NCBI RefSeq assembly: GCF_003265705.1 | Contig: NW_020312785.1 | Location: 134,015,772 to 134,079,771, forward strand | Length of the DNA: 64,000 bases | Direction of reading: 5' to 3' | From: Callorhinus ursinus | Lineage: Eukaryota; Chordata; Mammalia; Carnivora; Otariidae | In this document: one piece after another, positions 1 to 12,389 of the stretch | How the letters are laid out: each line of letters opens with the position of its first letter | How positions within the stretch are numbered: the first letter of the stretch is position 1 | Translations under genes and position numbers: made by a program | The notes under the pieces: model-generated | What the model saw: only the letters and a program-made list of their open reading frames with translations | What the model was told of the DNA's origin: nothing | Databases searched by the model: none

Positions 1-587
1 CACAATGGAATATTATGCAACCATCAAAAGGAATGAGATCTTGCCATTTGCAACGACGTGGATGGAACTGGAGGGTGTTATGCTGAGTGAAATAAGTCAA
101 TCAGAGAAAGACATGTATCATATGACCTCACTGATATGAGGAATTCTTAATCTCAGGAAACAAACTGAGTGTTACTGGAGTGGTTGGGGGTGGGAGGGAT
201 GGGGTGGCTGGGTGATAGACATTGGGGAGGGTATGTGCTACGGTGAGCGCTGTGAATTGTGCAAGACTGTTGAATCACAGATCTGTACTTCTGAAACAAA
301 TAATGCAACATATGTTAAGAAAAAGAAGAAGATAGCAGGAGGGGAAGAATGAAGGGGAGTAAGTCAGAGGGGGAGACAAACCATGAGAGACGATGGACTG
401 TGAAAAACAAACTGAGGGTTCTAGAGGTGAGGAGGGTAGGGGGATGGGTTAGCCTGGTGATGGGTATTAAAGAGGGCACATTCTGCATGGAGCACTGGGT
501 GTTATGCACAAACAATGAATCATGGAACACTACATCCAAAACTAATGGTGTAATGTATGGTGATTAACATAACAATAAAAAAATTAA
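1..587 (+). repeat. carnivore L1 3' end (ORF2 tail, 3' UTR, A-rich end)
   Basis: The start is the familiar L1 segment around caatggaatattatgcaacc. It is followed by a G-rich tract (185-204) and the carnivore L1 3' UTR (gggtattaaagagggcac, catggagcactgggtgttat, gtatggtgattaacataaca), then an A-rich tail. The element is cut by the window edge. The frame is broken, so no functional reverse transcriptase is encoded. The two minus-strand copies at 30888 and 32551 share this 3' UTR. Confidence 0.9.
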
Positions 588-770
588 AAAAAATTATATG
601 CCACTCTGCCTCAGCTTTTTCATCTGGGGGGTGGGGAAGAGATCATATCAGTACCTGTCTCTTGGCTGTTGTGCAAATTATATATGTTCCCATGTGCAAA
701 ATGCTTAGAACTGGATCTGGCAGAAGATACCCTCTCAGTCAGTGTTGACTATTTTAATTATAATCATTGA
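588..770 (-). repeat. MIR fragment
   Basis: Degraded antisense MIR: ctgcctcagctttttcatct, then atatcagtacctgtctc, then aaaatgcttagaactggatctggca. These are the usual MIR landmarks in order. Confidence 0.7.
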
Positions 771-1024
771 TAACTTTAGTAGAGCCTGCCACATTCTCTC
801 AGAGGTTTTAGATTTGGGGTTATTCTTGGAGCTCCACAATTACAATAGTCTTTAAGGTTTCTCATGCTTTAGCCTATGTGGCCTTGTTAGGTTAGCATCA
901 AGATCTTATCTTACCAAGCAAATGGATCCAGATGGCTCCTTCTTTCTTTTTTTGCCCTTTTGGTGGGGTTGATGGGAGTAGGGTGGGGGTAATATTTGGA
1001 TAAGCTGAATTTTTCCTATACTAA

Positions 1025-1210
1025 CAAATATTCTTGAAATCTCAGTGGCTTAATGCAAAAAAAGATTTATTTATTGCTAATCCTACTTTTCTTAATTGGC
1101 AGTGAACTCTGTTCTAAATAGTATCTCAGGGAATGAAGCTAATAGTTAAGGTTCTGCCATTGCAACATGTGGCATTGGTGTTCAGAGCAACAGGAGAGAC
1201 AGCTCTGGTG
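1025..1210. repeat. unassigned ancient repeat fragment
   Basis: The phrase aatctcagtggcttaatgca followed by aaaagatttatttattgcta resembles an old LTR or DNA-element family, and it resembles the element at 51395-51730. The family is not assigned. Confidence 0.4.
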
Positions 1211-1482
1211 ATTTTTTTCTTCTTTCAATATTTCCCTCTTTTCCAAAAGTAAACATTTTAGCAAATGTTTATAAGTAAAAATGAAATAATCTTATTTTAA
1301 AAAGAGAAAAGCCTCAATTGGGATGCCTGGGTGGCTCAGTCGGTTAAGCATCTGCCTTAGGCTCAGGTCATGATCTCAGGGTTCTGGGATTGAGTCCCCC
1401 ATTGGGCTCCCTGCTCAATGGGGAGCCTGCTTCTCCCTCTGTCTGCCACTCCCCCTGCTTGTGCTCTCTCTCTCTGTGAAAG

Positions 1483-1815
<333 letters not shown>

Positions 1816-1816
1816 G

Positions 1817-3259
1817 CCTCAAGTATAGTAAACTGTGACCCAAACCAAACCAAGCCAAACCAAACGAAAAAAACCAAACCAAGATCTCGCACAACATCTA
1901 AGGAAGAAAGGAAGTTATTTAACACATGTTAACTTAGAAGAAAAATTCTTTCTTTTTTACAATAACTGCAGTCCTTTTATTTCATCATTGGGCGAGAAAG
2001 TCAAGAAATTTAGTAGCAATTTTTAAAAACCATATAGTACTGTAATATTGTAGCCAAAATGTTGAGTTTGTTGATTTGAATAAACCTAGAGGTGATAAAT
2101 TCTCCCTGATCACTAATAATATATAAATAGATAAAATAATGGTAGTATGTACTACCAGTAAAATTAAAATTTAGTAGCACAGAAATGCTTGTGAACTTAA
2201 GAAATTTTTGAAAGTGTCATTTTACTTATCAAAGTTAGTAAAATGTTGTAAAATAATGAGATCTTTAATGCTATTTCATTTTTAATAATGCTTTGTGGCC
2301 ATTAAGAATTGTTTTTAATTCAGCAATAATCCCTTCCCACATTATTATACTTCCTGGCCTGTGGAAGAATACATTATCCTTTACTTACACTCAAATAACT
2401 ACTATTAATTTTAGTGAGAGTTTCTGCTAAGAATGGAAAATGAATGGGAAAACAGCTGTGAAGAATGAACAAACTCTTGATCTTTCCCCCTTAAGAATAT
2501 TAATTGTACAACTGAGCAGATAGTTTATTAATTTTATATCATTCTTAGAATGCCAAAGACATAAGTCTTTGAATTTCTCCTTTCTCTCTCTTTAACTATG
2601 ACAGAAACTTAGCTGTTGACTAATATTTTTAACTTCAAGTTTAGATGTTGAGGATATTTTTCTTCCTTCCCTTCTTTAACTTCCGATTTTTATTATAGTT
2701 ATTCATGTTCTTAAGCTCATACTTCTAAAAGGAAAATGAGGGAAAACAGCAGTTGCCTGCTCTGCCCTTGCTTTCTGCTTTCAGAGACACTACTTGGAAA
2801 TCTTCCTGTGGTTTCCTTGATTATGTATCTCAACAGCTATCAATAATATGTCTGTCCTTCTATTTCTTGGTATTTTTGATTTTGGGTATTATCTACGTTT
2901 TTACATTATAGACATTGATGCCTCAGCTCTCTTTCTCACATTCCCATTCATATCCATGTCACACAGCAATGTGTTAATATTTAGTCAGGTGATTATTCAG
3001 TGTTCATATTATTATAGCACATCTGAGCAATTTTTTGTCCTAAAATTATACCTTCTTTTTTTGTATGATTTTTCATGTACACTGAAGTTAATAACAAAGC
3101 TTCTGTTGCTGTTTGGATAGTTCTTCTATTCTGATTTGGATGATGGCTCTCTAGCCCAGTACAGAGCTGGCTTCCTCTGATCTTGCTTCCTTGTCTTCCC
3201 TCTTTTGCACTGGACCCAGTTTTCCTTTCTGTTTGCTTAATCCCTCATTTTGGTGGTAT
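1817..3259. other. no gene seen; unique AT-rich sequence
   Basis: Apart from a short degenerate CCAAA pentamer array at about 1838-1880, I recognise no repeat or gene. The longest open frame (2848-3120) is low-complexity hydrophobic sequence without family resemblance. Confidence 0.6.
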
Positions 3260-3680
3260 ATATTTTCCAGTAGTTCCCCATAAAGGGCTATGTGAAAGGT
3301 TAATCTTGCTTCATTTTTGGTTCACATCTGATTGATAATTTGCTTCGATATAGAATTCTGAGTTGGAAATCATTTTTCTTAGAATATTGAGTGCCTTTGT
3401 CCATTGTCTCCTGGCTTTGGATGTTGATGTTCAGAAATCAGATGACATCTTCATTCCCAGTGCTGCATACACTTCTGAAATTCTACAATGATGTAGCCTT
3501 GGTAGGGGTGTTTTTCATCCATTTATCTAGGAACTCAGTAAGCTTTTTTTTTTTTTTTTAATTGAGAAAATCATATTTTCATTCTGGGAAAGTTCTTGAA
3601 TATATTTTGATAAATTTCTCTCTAGGTAGAGCCTTGTAGGCCCTGATAAAGAATTTGAGTGTGTTTTCGTTGTAGGAGGG
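3260..3680 (-). repeat. possible old L1 fragment
   Basis: Wording such as agaattctgagttggaaatc and cctttgtccattgtctcctg resembles antisense mammalian L1M sequence, but divergence is high. It includes a T-run at 3545-3559. Confidence 0.35.
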
Positions 3681-3789
3681 AGCTGTCAGAAAAGCCACAG
3701 GGAGTGATGTGATAGAGTGAGTACCTAAGTCAAACCCATCATATTATTAATGTTTTACATCATATCTGAATATTTTTAAGATATTTTTA

Positions 3790-4570
3790 TTCATAAATTC
3801 TTCATCATAAATCCATGTTTAATTTAAAGTTTAACTTTTAAAGAGTTATCACAATATCATGTTTCAAAAATCAAAAAAGTATATAAAGGTAGATTGTGAT
3901 GTCATACTCAGGTGCTTTTCTCCTATTGTCCACTTTCCAACATCCAACATGAGGTGATCATTTTTTGTTATTTGCGCATACTTACGTCTTTTATGCAAAA
4001 ATAGGCAAATAAGAATATTTTCATTTTTCCTCACTTTTATGCAAACTATGCATAAAATTTCACCTTACTTTTAAAAACTTATCTTTAAAACCTTTAGGAG
4101 TACCTGGGTGGCTCGGTTGGTTATACACCTGACTCTTGATGTTCTCAGGGTCCTGGGGTTGAGTCCCGCATCAGACTCCACGCTCAGCATGGAGTCTGCT
4201 GGAGGATTCTCTCCTTCTTCCTCTGCCCGTCCCCCACTCATGTGTTTTCTCTCTCTCTCTCTCAAACAAATACTTTAAAAAAGTTTAAAAAAATAAAATC
4301 TTTATATATTATCAATTAGAGAGCTTCTTCCTTCTTCTAATAACTGTATAGTATTCCATTTTATCTATATAGCATAACCTACTTGCCCAGTCCTTTGCTT
4401 ATGGACATCATATTTGTTTCCAAATATTTGCTCTGAGTAAGGAATAACCTCATACATATGCCCTCTTGAGGTGATAAGTGTACCTCTAAGTTAACTGTCC
4501 AAGACTGAAATTGTTAGATCAAACAGTTAATGCTTTTGTAATTTGGATGAAAGTCAGTTAATTTTTTTTT
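3790..4570 (-). repeat. old L1 (L1M/HAL1-like) fragment, antisense, split by a SINE
   Basis: After the SINE, aactgtatagtattccatt, catcatatttgtttccaaat and attgttagatcaaacagtta follow the order of antisense L1. Before it lies an AT-rich L1-like stretch. The Can-SINE at 4097-4303 interrupts the element. Confidence 0.6.
4097..4303 (+). repeat. Can-SINE, diverged
   Basis: The head is gtacctgggtggctcggttg, followed by a diverged body (gagtcccgcatcagactcc) and a (tc)n, aaataaaatcttta tail. It is more diverged than the other SINEs here and therefore probably older. Confidence 0.85.
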
Positions 4571-4579
4571 AGTGTGGTC

Positions 4580-4690
4580 TAATTTATTTACTAAGACCTT
4601 GGGTTCTAGAACCAAACTGACATGGGTTCAAATCCCAGTTTCACCACTGCTACCTGTGTAAAATGAGCAGTCCATCTACCTCACAGTGCC
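4580..4690 (-). repeat. MIR fragment
   Basis: The phrase gacatgggttcaaatcccag followed by tgtaaaatgagcagtccatc is typical antisense MIR. Confidence 0.7.
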
Positions 4691-5344
4691 CTAGCTGGAG
4701 CTGTTTCCATTCACATGGGATTAAAATCCAGTATCATTGAATGGATTGAGGATATAGATATTGAATGTGAAGCCAACTGTTTCAGCAAGTATGTCTATTA
4801 AATGAAAGGATGTAAAGAGTTTGGGATAATGAATGAAGGGGCAAACTTTGATGGGCATGATCTGTTGAGAAAAACTAGTTGAACATACAGGAGACAGGAA
4901 ATACAGAAGTTACCAGGAAGCAAGGCAAAGATAGGAATGGAAAAATAAATAAATGGGCTCACTGGGCTTAAATGACAGAAAGGCCACCCTTCTATAGTAA
5001 CATGAGGGATCTTGAAGGCCAAAGAAAAGGGAAGCTGTAACATTTAAGGAAGCTGAGGGCCCTTTCCTTTATCACTGACTTTTTCCACTAAAATAGAAAG
5101 CAAAATCATCTTCTCAGATTAAGGAGGGAAAGGAAGAGTATGAGGGTTAGAAGTTGGAACATTGAGAAGAGTAGAAAAGGTTGAAGTTGTGGTTGTAGGT
5201 AATGGGAAGTTGAGTTGACCAAAGAAATGGACTCTGATTGCCTGCCAATGTTGGGCTCCCATTTGAGTTCAGTCATCATAAATTTATAGTGGAACCCAGC
5301 TATCTTTTTGTGGGACTTCAGCTGAGCTCAGCTATTCAGGTGAA
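4691..5344. other. no gene or repeat recognised
   Basis: Unique sequence. The 81-residue minus frame at 4798-5043 has no recognisable domain and no supporting gene context. Confidence 0.5.
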
Positions 5345-5425
5345 GAAAAAGTATATGTATATATACTATATTATATTATTTATATATCTTGCATATATAT
5401 AAATATTTATATATATAATTTTTTC
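5345..5425. repeat. AT-rich low-complexity tract
   Basis: Imperfect TA/TATAT array. It is followed at 5458-5474 by a G-rich stretch (gggtgggggttggggg). Confidence 0.85.
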
Positions 5426-5629
5426 TTGCTTGGTTTTCTAGGTAAGCAGCAAGCAAGGGTGGGGGTTGGGGGTTATAGCTCACCATATGCATTTTTAAAA
5501 TAATGAACCATGAGATAGAGCTGAATAGAAAAATGAAGTGAAGAAAGCAACGGATTGGGAAAAAGTATAGGGTTCAGTAGGATGGCAGTAGTTTATTAAG
5601 CAAATAGGAAGGAGAAATGGTAATAATAA

Positions 5630-5740
5630 TTATTTTCAGTATTAAATAAGATAACAAATAGAAATCACTTAACACCACCCCCAGCACATAGTTAGTGCTC
5701 AGTATGTGTTAGCTGCTGTCATCATCATGAATAGAATTGT
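5630..5740 (-). repeat. MIR fragment
   Basis: The sequence ccagcacatagttagtgctc followed by agtatgtgttagctgctgtc is the antisense MIR 3' part. Confidence 0.65.
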
Positions 5741-5819
5741 GTTCTCCATTTATCCAACCTAATGCTTCTCTTTGAGTCCAAAGAGTACACGAATCTTTAA
5801 ACAGAGAAAGTAGAAGAGA

Positions 5820-6640
5820 GAGCCTTCAAGCCAGCGGCTTATTTCAAAGGTGTAAAATCAATCCACTTTTTTAATCTGACAAGCCGACGGGGCAGTTCAT
5901 TTTTGTTTTCCTTATTTCTATTGCAAACACGTTGCACCAGCTTTGAGAGTGATAAAAGTACACAACAAATGAAATTTGACCTGGTCAAATCGAGGATTTC
6001 TGTGATAGCTTTCAGAAGCTGCCACAAATTGGATGTCTGATTTAAAGAAGGCATGATTCCTTTCCTCTCCCCTCCTCGTCTTTCATGAGGTTGGGTTGTG
6101 GAATTGGACACAGGAAAGGTGGAAGAGGGTGAACACATCGAGGTCATTTGATGTTGCCAGAACCAGGATGTATATTGATGAGTTTTGGTTACTTAATCCT
6201 CTTGTAATTCTGTTATTCTAATACAATGAGACTGTGAGTCTCCAAGAGCAAGCTGTTTAGCCAGGGGTTCTCTTGTTTACTGAAGAGGAGTTGGAGGGAG
6301 TGGGAGAGCAAATATACACAGCTGAATTCAAACAACGAAAATAACACAATGGAAATCATCTAATTTATTATCTATATGAATGTGAAAGCATGGAAGAGAA
6401 CAGAATTTTTAGTAGTCCTGGATGAAAGATTAAAATAATTCAGAGTGATTTGTTGCAAACTCTGCGACAGGTCAGCACATTTGAATCTCATTTGAATTCA
6501 ACAGCGATCATAAGAAGAGGTGTAAGCAGAATATCTTCGGTTAGCTCTGTGTGCATTTTACTGGCGATGTGAAAAATAACACTCTTGAGCTGTGCATAGG
6601 TACAGAGCTTAAACTGGACTGTTGTTACATGCACCAGGCT
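5820..6640. other. repeat-free stretch, candidate conserved non-coding element
   Basis: No repeat is recognised across about 800 bases. Scattered CpGs (agccgacggggc, aatcgagg, acagcgatcat, ctggcgatg) survive in an AT-rich setting. That retention is suggestive only; a multi-species alignment would decide. Confidence 0.3.
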
Positions 6641-6689
6641 TGCCAGTGGATGGATTTCTCTTTCCTTTTGATTCTTCCTTATTTTGTTT

Positions 6690-6815
6690 GTGTTTCTTAC
6701 TGTCCGTCTATCCTTTAGAGAGCATGGCCTGTGTTTGTTTTGCTTCAGTTCCTAGAATAATCCCTGGATTATATTAGTAGGTGTTCAATAAACATTAGTC
6801 AAATGAATGAATGAT
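6690..6815 (+). repeat. L2 3' end
   Basis: The order gagagcatggcctgtgtttg, ttcctagaataatccctgg, gtaggtgttcaataaacatt, aaatgaatgaatgatgaa is the canonical L2 3' terminus. Confidence 0.75.
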
Positions 6816-8181
6816 GAATTAATGTCTAAATTGCACTTTTACCATATAATAAATTCTATTCTTTCAGGAAAACATTTGACTGAAATGATGTGTGAAAATT
6901 TAATATTTTTAAGTCACCTGCACAGAGGATCTCTTTGAGGAGATCCAGGAAGTAGATCTAAGATGTGTGGTGCAGCGGACCACATGTCAGAGGACATGAA
7001 CAGCTTTTGGTTATATAAGATGTCTATTTTATGAGCTGGTACCAATGAACACAGTGGCATATCATAAAGGATGTTATGTTTTGCTTGATCAGGGTATAGG
7101 GTGACACTTTGTTGGAAATGTCTTCAAGTAAAAGAATTTGGGAGAAAAAGACTCCAACAGCTGTGTAGATAATTTTTCCATTAATTAAGTATAAGCTGAG
7201 AAAACACCAGAGTTTTTTCTTTAAATATGGAACTCATGGCAAATTGTCATTTTAGTCATCATGGTTACACAGTAGGCAAGACTCTCTAGGAGCATTATAA
7301 ATAGTGTGGCTTAGAAAGAAGAGCCTCTTGATACTTTTTCCTTAGTTTCTTTTCTTTCTCCAGTGAGTTCTTAATATATTAAGTACTACATCCTGATTTC
7401 CTGTTATGAGAAGCAAATACATTCCTGGATCTTAGTTTTTGCTTATTTATGGATCTAGCATTTATATTACACGTGGAGTGTAGTTTTTTTTTTCTGTATT
7501 ATTCCTTTGAAAACTGAATAATCCATGCTTATAAATGACTTGGAAAATCCAATAAAAATAGGAGAGGATTGCAGGATAATGGTTACCTTTAAAGCAGAGA
7601 TGAAGCTTTTTGATTACACAGTGTTGCCTTTCTCTATTTAAGAATACTTTGTCTTTTATCCTTGTGCCTCATCTTCTGTTTGCAGTGATCCTGTGTATAA
7701 TGAGGTATGGCAGGCACGGTGTCAGAGAGGGGCCCAGATAAGGGAAAGAGCAGGATCAGATAGTTCTTGTCTAACACACAGTATTTCTCTCCATTACCCT
7801 TATCTTCTCCTACTGCACTTCTCTACCTACACCTTCTCTGGTTTTCAAAACCAATACATAACTACGTAGCTCTTACATGGCAATAATATATTTTAACAGC
7901 AGGGTTCACAGACATTAGTTTATTATCAGTTCATGTGTAATCCATGGATTAAAGAGCAGAGAACAGTTTTCACTGAATTATCTAAATACAATTCCAAGAT
8001 TTAGAATAAATTGATTTGTAAGGACACTTGCCTTCATTATCTTATTTTACTTGATGTTCAAAGTTTAGCTCTTACTACACTCTGCATTTATAGCCTCTTT
8101 TTCATTTTTCCAAACTCCCTAGCATTTGCTTCCTCAATTTTACTCCTAGAATTGCTCAATTATTTTAATAACAGTACTTTT
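6816..8181. other. no gene recognised
   Basis: Unique AT-rich sequence; nothing supports a coding exon. Confidence 0.5.
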
Positions 8182-8361
8182 TTTTAAAGATTTTATTTAT
8201 TTATTTGACAGAGAGAGAGATAGTGAGAGAGGGAACACAAGCAGGGGGAGTGGGAGAGGGAGAAGCAGGCTTCCCCCTAAGCAGGGAGCCAGATGCTGGG
8301 CTTGATCCCAGGACCCTGGGACCATGACCTGAGCTGAAGGCAGAACCACCCAGGCGCCCCG
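8182..8361 (-). repeat. Can-SINE
   Basis: Antisense order: T-rich end, gacagagagagagatagtga, agcaggcttccccctaagc, ccaggaccctgggaccatga, ccacccaggcgcccc. The tRNA-like head lacks the segment normally between gaaggcag and the ccacccagg end. Flanking gtactttt (8174 and 8362) is the target-site duplication. Confidence 0.93.
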
Positions 8362-8479
8362 GTACTTTTGTTTTTAGGAAAATAATTTTCCTAGTAGATT
8401 TGTTGTGTTCCTATGTTGAACACATTCATGGAGAGGCTAAGACTTAAAAGATGAATCATCATTTTTTTTTTTACTCAGG

Positions 8480-10465
8480 CAATCTACGTATAGGAAGAAT
8501 CATCTTTTTATTGTATAGTTCTGTGAGTTTTGACAAATATACACAGTCCTGAAATCATAACCACCTCCAAATTCTCCATGTTTCTTTGTGCTCAAACCCT
8601 CTTCCCACTTCTAGTTCCTGGCAACAACTGATTCTTTTGTCTCTATAGTTTTGTCTTTTACAGAAGATTATATAAGTGAAATCATACAATATGTAGCATT
8701 TTAAGTCTAACTTTTTTCATTTATTATAATGTATTTGAAATTTATCCATGTTATTGCATATATCAGTAGTTCATTTCTTCTCGTTGCTGAGTAATATTCT
8801 ATTTTGTATGGAAACACCAGTTTCCATACAATTGGGACAATTGGGTTGTTGCCAGTTTCTTACAATTATGAATAAGGCTGCTAGAAACATGTTTCTACAG
8901 TTTTTTTTTTTTAATGTAAACCTAATGTTTTATTTTCCTTGTGTAAATGCCGAGGAATAGAATTGCTAGATTCTATGGTTAAGAGTATATTTGACTTTAT
9001 AAGAAACTGCCAGTTTTCCATAGTAACTGTACCATTCTGCACTGTCACCCGCAATGTGTTCTGCATCCTCACCAATTAATATTGTTGCCTGTCTTCGTTC
9101 TTCCTTTTTCCTTCCTCCCTCCCTCCCTCTCTTTCTCTCTTTCTTTTTTCTTTCTTTTCTTTCCTCTCTGACAGATGTGTAATAGGAGTATTGTGGGGTT
9201 TTTCAAATTACTGTTTCCCTAATGACTAATGATGTTGAAAGGCTATTCATTTGCTTATTTGCCATCCATCTATCTTCTCTGATGAAGTGTCTGTCCAAAT
9301 TGTTTTCCTATTATTTATATATTGTAGCTTTTAGAATTCTTTACGTATTCTGAATAAAAGTCCTTTAGCAGATACATGATTTAAGAATATTTTCTCTTAG
9401 ATGGACAAATGACTTGTCTTTCTATTCTTTTAACCGTGTCTTTCAGAAAGTAGTTCTTTAAAAGAAAAAAAAAGTAGTTCTTAATTTTGGTGAAGATCAA
9501 TTATGATTTTTTTCTTTTTTTAATATTTTATTTATTTATTTGTCAGCGAGAGAGAGAGCAAGAGTGAGAGTGAGAGAGAGCACAAGCAGGGGCAGCTGCA
9601 GGCAGAGAGAGAAGCAGACTCCCCGCCGAGCAGGGAGCCCGATGTGGGACTCGATCCCAGGACCCTGGTGTCCTGAAGGCAAACACTTAACCAACTGAGC
9701 CACCCAGGTGCCCCATGATTTTTTTTCTTTTATGTGTTATGCTTTTGGTGTTGTATCTCAGAAATTTTGTCACAAGAATTTTCTCTCATGTATTTGTTTT
9801 TGTTTTTATTGTTTTACTGAAGTATATTTGACAATTAAAAATTATAAATATTTAAGGTATACAATTTGATCATTTATTATACATATACTAGCTTTGTAGA
9901 TTTAGGTTTTACATTTGCAGGTAATTTTTGTACAGAGTCCAAGATAAAGGTCAAGGTCCATTTCCTGCTTCAGTATGTACCATTTGTTGAAAAGACTATT
10001 TTTTTCCTCCATTTATTTGCCTTTTTACATTAGTCAAAAACCAATTGACCATATATATGTGGGTTTATTTCTGGACTCTTTATTATGCTCTATTTATCCA
10101 TATGTTTTTCCTTTATCTAATACTACATTGTCTTGATTGTTGGAACTGTATAAGTAAGTCTTAAAATCTGGTAGCCTGAGTCATCCAACTTTCTTCTTTT
10201 TTTCAAAATCATTATTATTATTATTTTTTTTAGTCCCTTTGCATTTCCGTGTACATTTTAGATTCAGCTTGTTGATTCTACTTTAAAATCTGGCTGGAAT
10301 TTTAATTAAATTTGTATTGGACTATAGATCATTATGGAATAAAAAATGTCATCTTCATAATAATGAGTCTGATAATCCACAAACATGGTATCATTCCATT
10401 CATTTCAGTTATCTTTGATTTTATTTTATTAGTGTTTTGTAACTTACCATTTTTCTTGTTTCTGC
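8480..10465 (-). repeat. old L1 ORF2/3' fragment, antisense, split by a SINE
   Basis: The antisense L1 series can be followed through: tgagttttgacaaatataca, atccatgttattgcatatat, gctgagtaatattctatttt, aaactgccagttttccatag; after the SINE, accatttgttgaaaagacta, aaaccaattgaccatatata and catccaactttcttct. There are many frame breaks and no coding potential. A pyrimidine simple repeat lies inside at 9108-9167. Confidence 0.85.
9519..9714 (-). repeat. Can-SINE inserted in L1
   Basis: Antisense Can-SINE with full head (ccaactgagccacccaggtg). Flanks atgattttttt-cttt (9503) and atgatttttttt-cttt (9715) are a target-site duplication of about 16 bases differing by one T. Confidence 0.95.
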
Positions 10466-11569
10466 ATTAAATTTTTGGAATACCAACATCACAGAAACTA
10501 TATATGGTTTTCTAAGATTAAATAACGGTGGATAATGTGGATCAGTTTTTTGAGAACTCAGTAGATATTGAGCTTTTTGAGCCTACTAACAGTGCTTTCA
10601 CCCTCTTATCCTTTTCTAGTGTTTAATATGTAAAATGTTTCAGTTTCCAGAAAATTCACTAATCGATAGTATGCTCTGATATAGAAAGTGATCTGAGTGA
10701 ATCTCATATCATATTCCAAGTATATAGGAAGTAAGGTCTGGGAAAAGTTGTGGTGTGAAATCCAATGGATTCTTCCTCTCAGGCGTTTCATTTGAAAGAA
10801 TCCCAGTTAGTCCTTTTATGAAAAAAGAAAAGATTCCATTATATTTCCAAGGAGCATAAGAATATATAAGTGTAGGTATATATTCATAAGTATATATTCA
10901 TATCTTCTTTAATAACCTTTCATGTATTCCAGAGGCCTGATTTAGTTATTGACATGTGCATATTTCAAGGGAGTGCCCTTGAGGTCAAAGAAGTAAACCT
11001 TTTTGCTTTCCAAAAGTTAATTTGGAAATCCACTATTCTATACTTATTTTTTCCCATTTCATTTAGCAGTGGATTCAAAACCAGAGAATTTACATTTCCA
11101 TTTGTTGTCATGAAATTCTTCTCAAATACCAAATTAAACATGAGCTTGAAGAGTCATCTGAAAATGATATATTTCATTAAAAATGAATCTGATATGCTTT
11201 ATTTCAACTCTGAAGTATGCTCAGTGACTTATTATACAATTTACTTCCTTCCTCCATCTGAGGAGAAATAATTAGTTACCTAGTACCTAAACTAACCTAT
11301 AGCATGCTGCAGCAACAAACCCACACTTTTTAAGGTTAAACACACAAGGCTTGACATGTCTTATCACAGCTCCTATGCAGATTCAAATTCACCCATTCTT
11401 ACACCGTTATATCTTAACAACTGAAATCGTAACAAATACTTAGCAAAGAATCCAGTGAGAAGACATTGCAAATAATCATTGTAATCCTCTTTTACAAAAA
11501 TTATTTGTGACTATTACCTCTTACCAGATTTCAATTACAAAAAAAATGTAAAGGGACTTATACCTAAAA
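10466..11569. other. no gene recognised
   Basis: Unique AT-rich sequence. The 105-residue frame at 10954-11271 has no recognisable motif and is not supported. Confidence 0.5.
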
Positions 11570-11720
11570 CCAATCCGAGACTTATTACAGCTCCCTCATT
11601 GCACAGAGGAAGAAATTAAAGCCTGGGTGAAATAACTTGCCCAAAGACCTGCAACTAGTTAGCAGAATCATAACTAAAATTCATGCCTTTTGGTTCAGAG
11701 TTCTCTCCCTTAAATATTCC
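11570..11720 (+). repeat. MIR fragment
   Basis: The run cattgcacagaggaagaaat, gaaataacttgcccaaagac, tgcaactagttagcagaat is sense MIR. Confidence 0.7.
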
Positions 11721-12389
11721 GTGAATGTAAGTACATTGTCTATGAGAATTAAACCTAATTTCCTAATTAAGAATGAATTAAATGCATTGTGTAATCCACC
11801 TGTATCAGCAGTCTTTTGACTTTTCCTTGCCTGCTACTTCTTGCCAATGATCCCTCAGTTTAACTGCTTCTTTTGGGGGGCTACTGTAAAATTTTGATAT
11901 AAAACACAGTTCACATAGGGTATACTATTGGAACATACTATTGGAATCATTCAGAAGAGCTTACCAACATGACAGTAGGACATGACAGCAAATATGTGAT
12001 ATGCCCATTCGGTAGCCTCCTGCAAACAATATCATAACATCAGAGATAGTTATTTGGTGGCTATATATGCAACAATTTAAATTCTAGTGATTTATATCCT
12101 GAGTGTTTTGGACTCTTCTTGGAAAGCTGCCTACACATCTTATGTATGCTCTTCCTTTATCCTCCACAACAGCCATCACCAAACTCCTTCCCTTGAAACA
12201 CAGATGTCATGAGATTTTCATAGGATTTTTATGGAAAACATGGGTCTGTGATCAATTAAATTTGAAAAAAATAGATTAAACAGAAAACAGCGAATCTTTA
12301 CAGAGGGCTTTTTCAGAGCCTTTAACTGTCCAAAGGTTTAGCAGGCTGCATGCGCGTAGGGACTTGGGCTATGGCAGTACCAGAGTGGT
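11721..12389. other. no gene or repeat recognised
   Basis: Unique sequence. A short direct duplication (actattggaa twice) occurs near 11924-11945. Confidence 0.5.

Noticed and set aside
1..587. Active L1
   Set aside because: Only the 3' end is present and the frame has stops.
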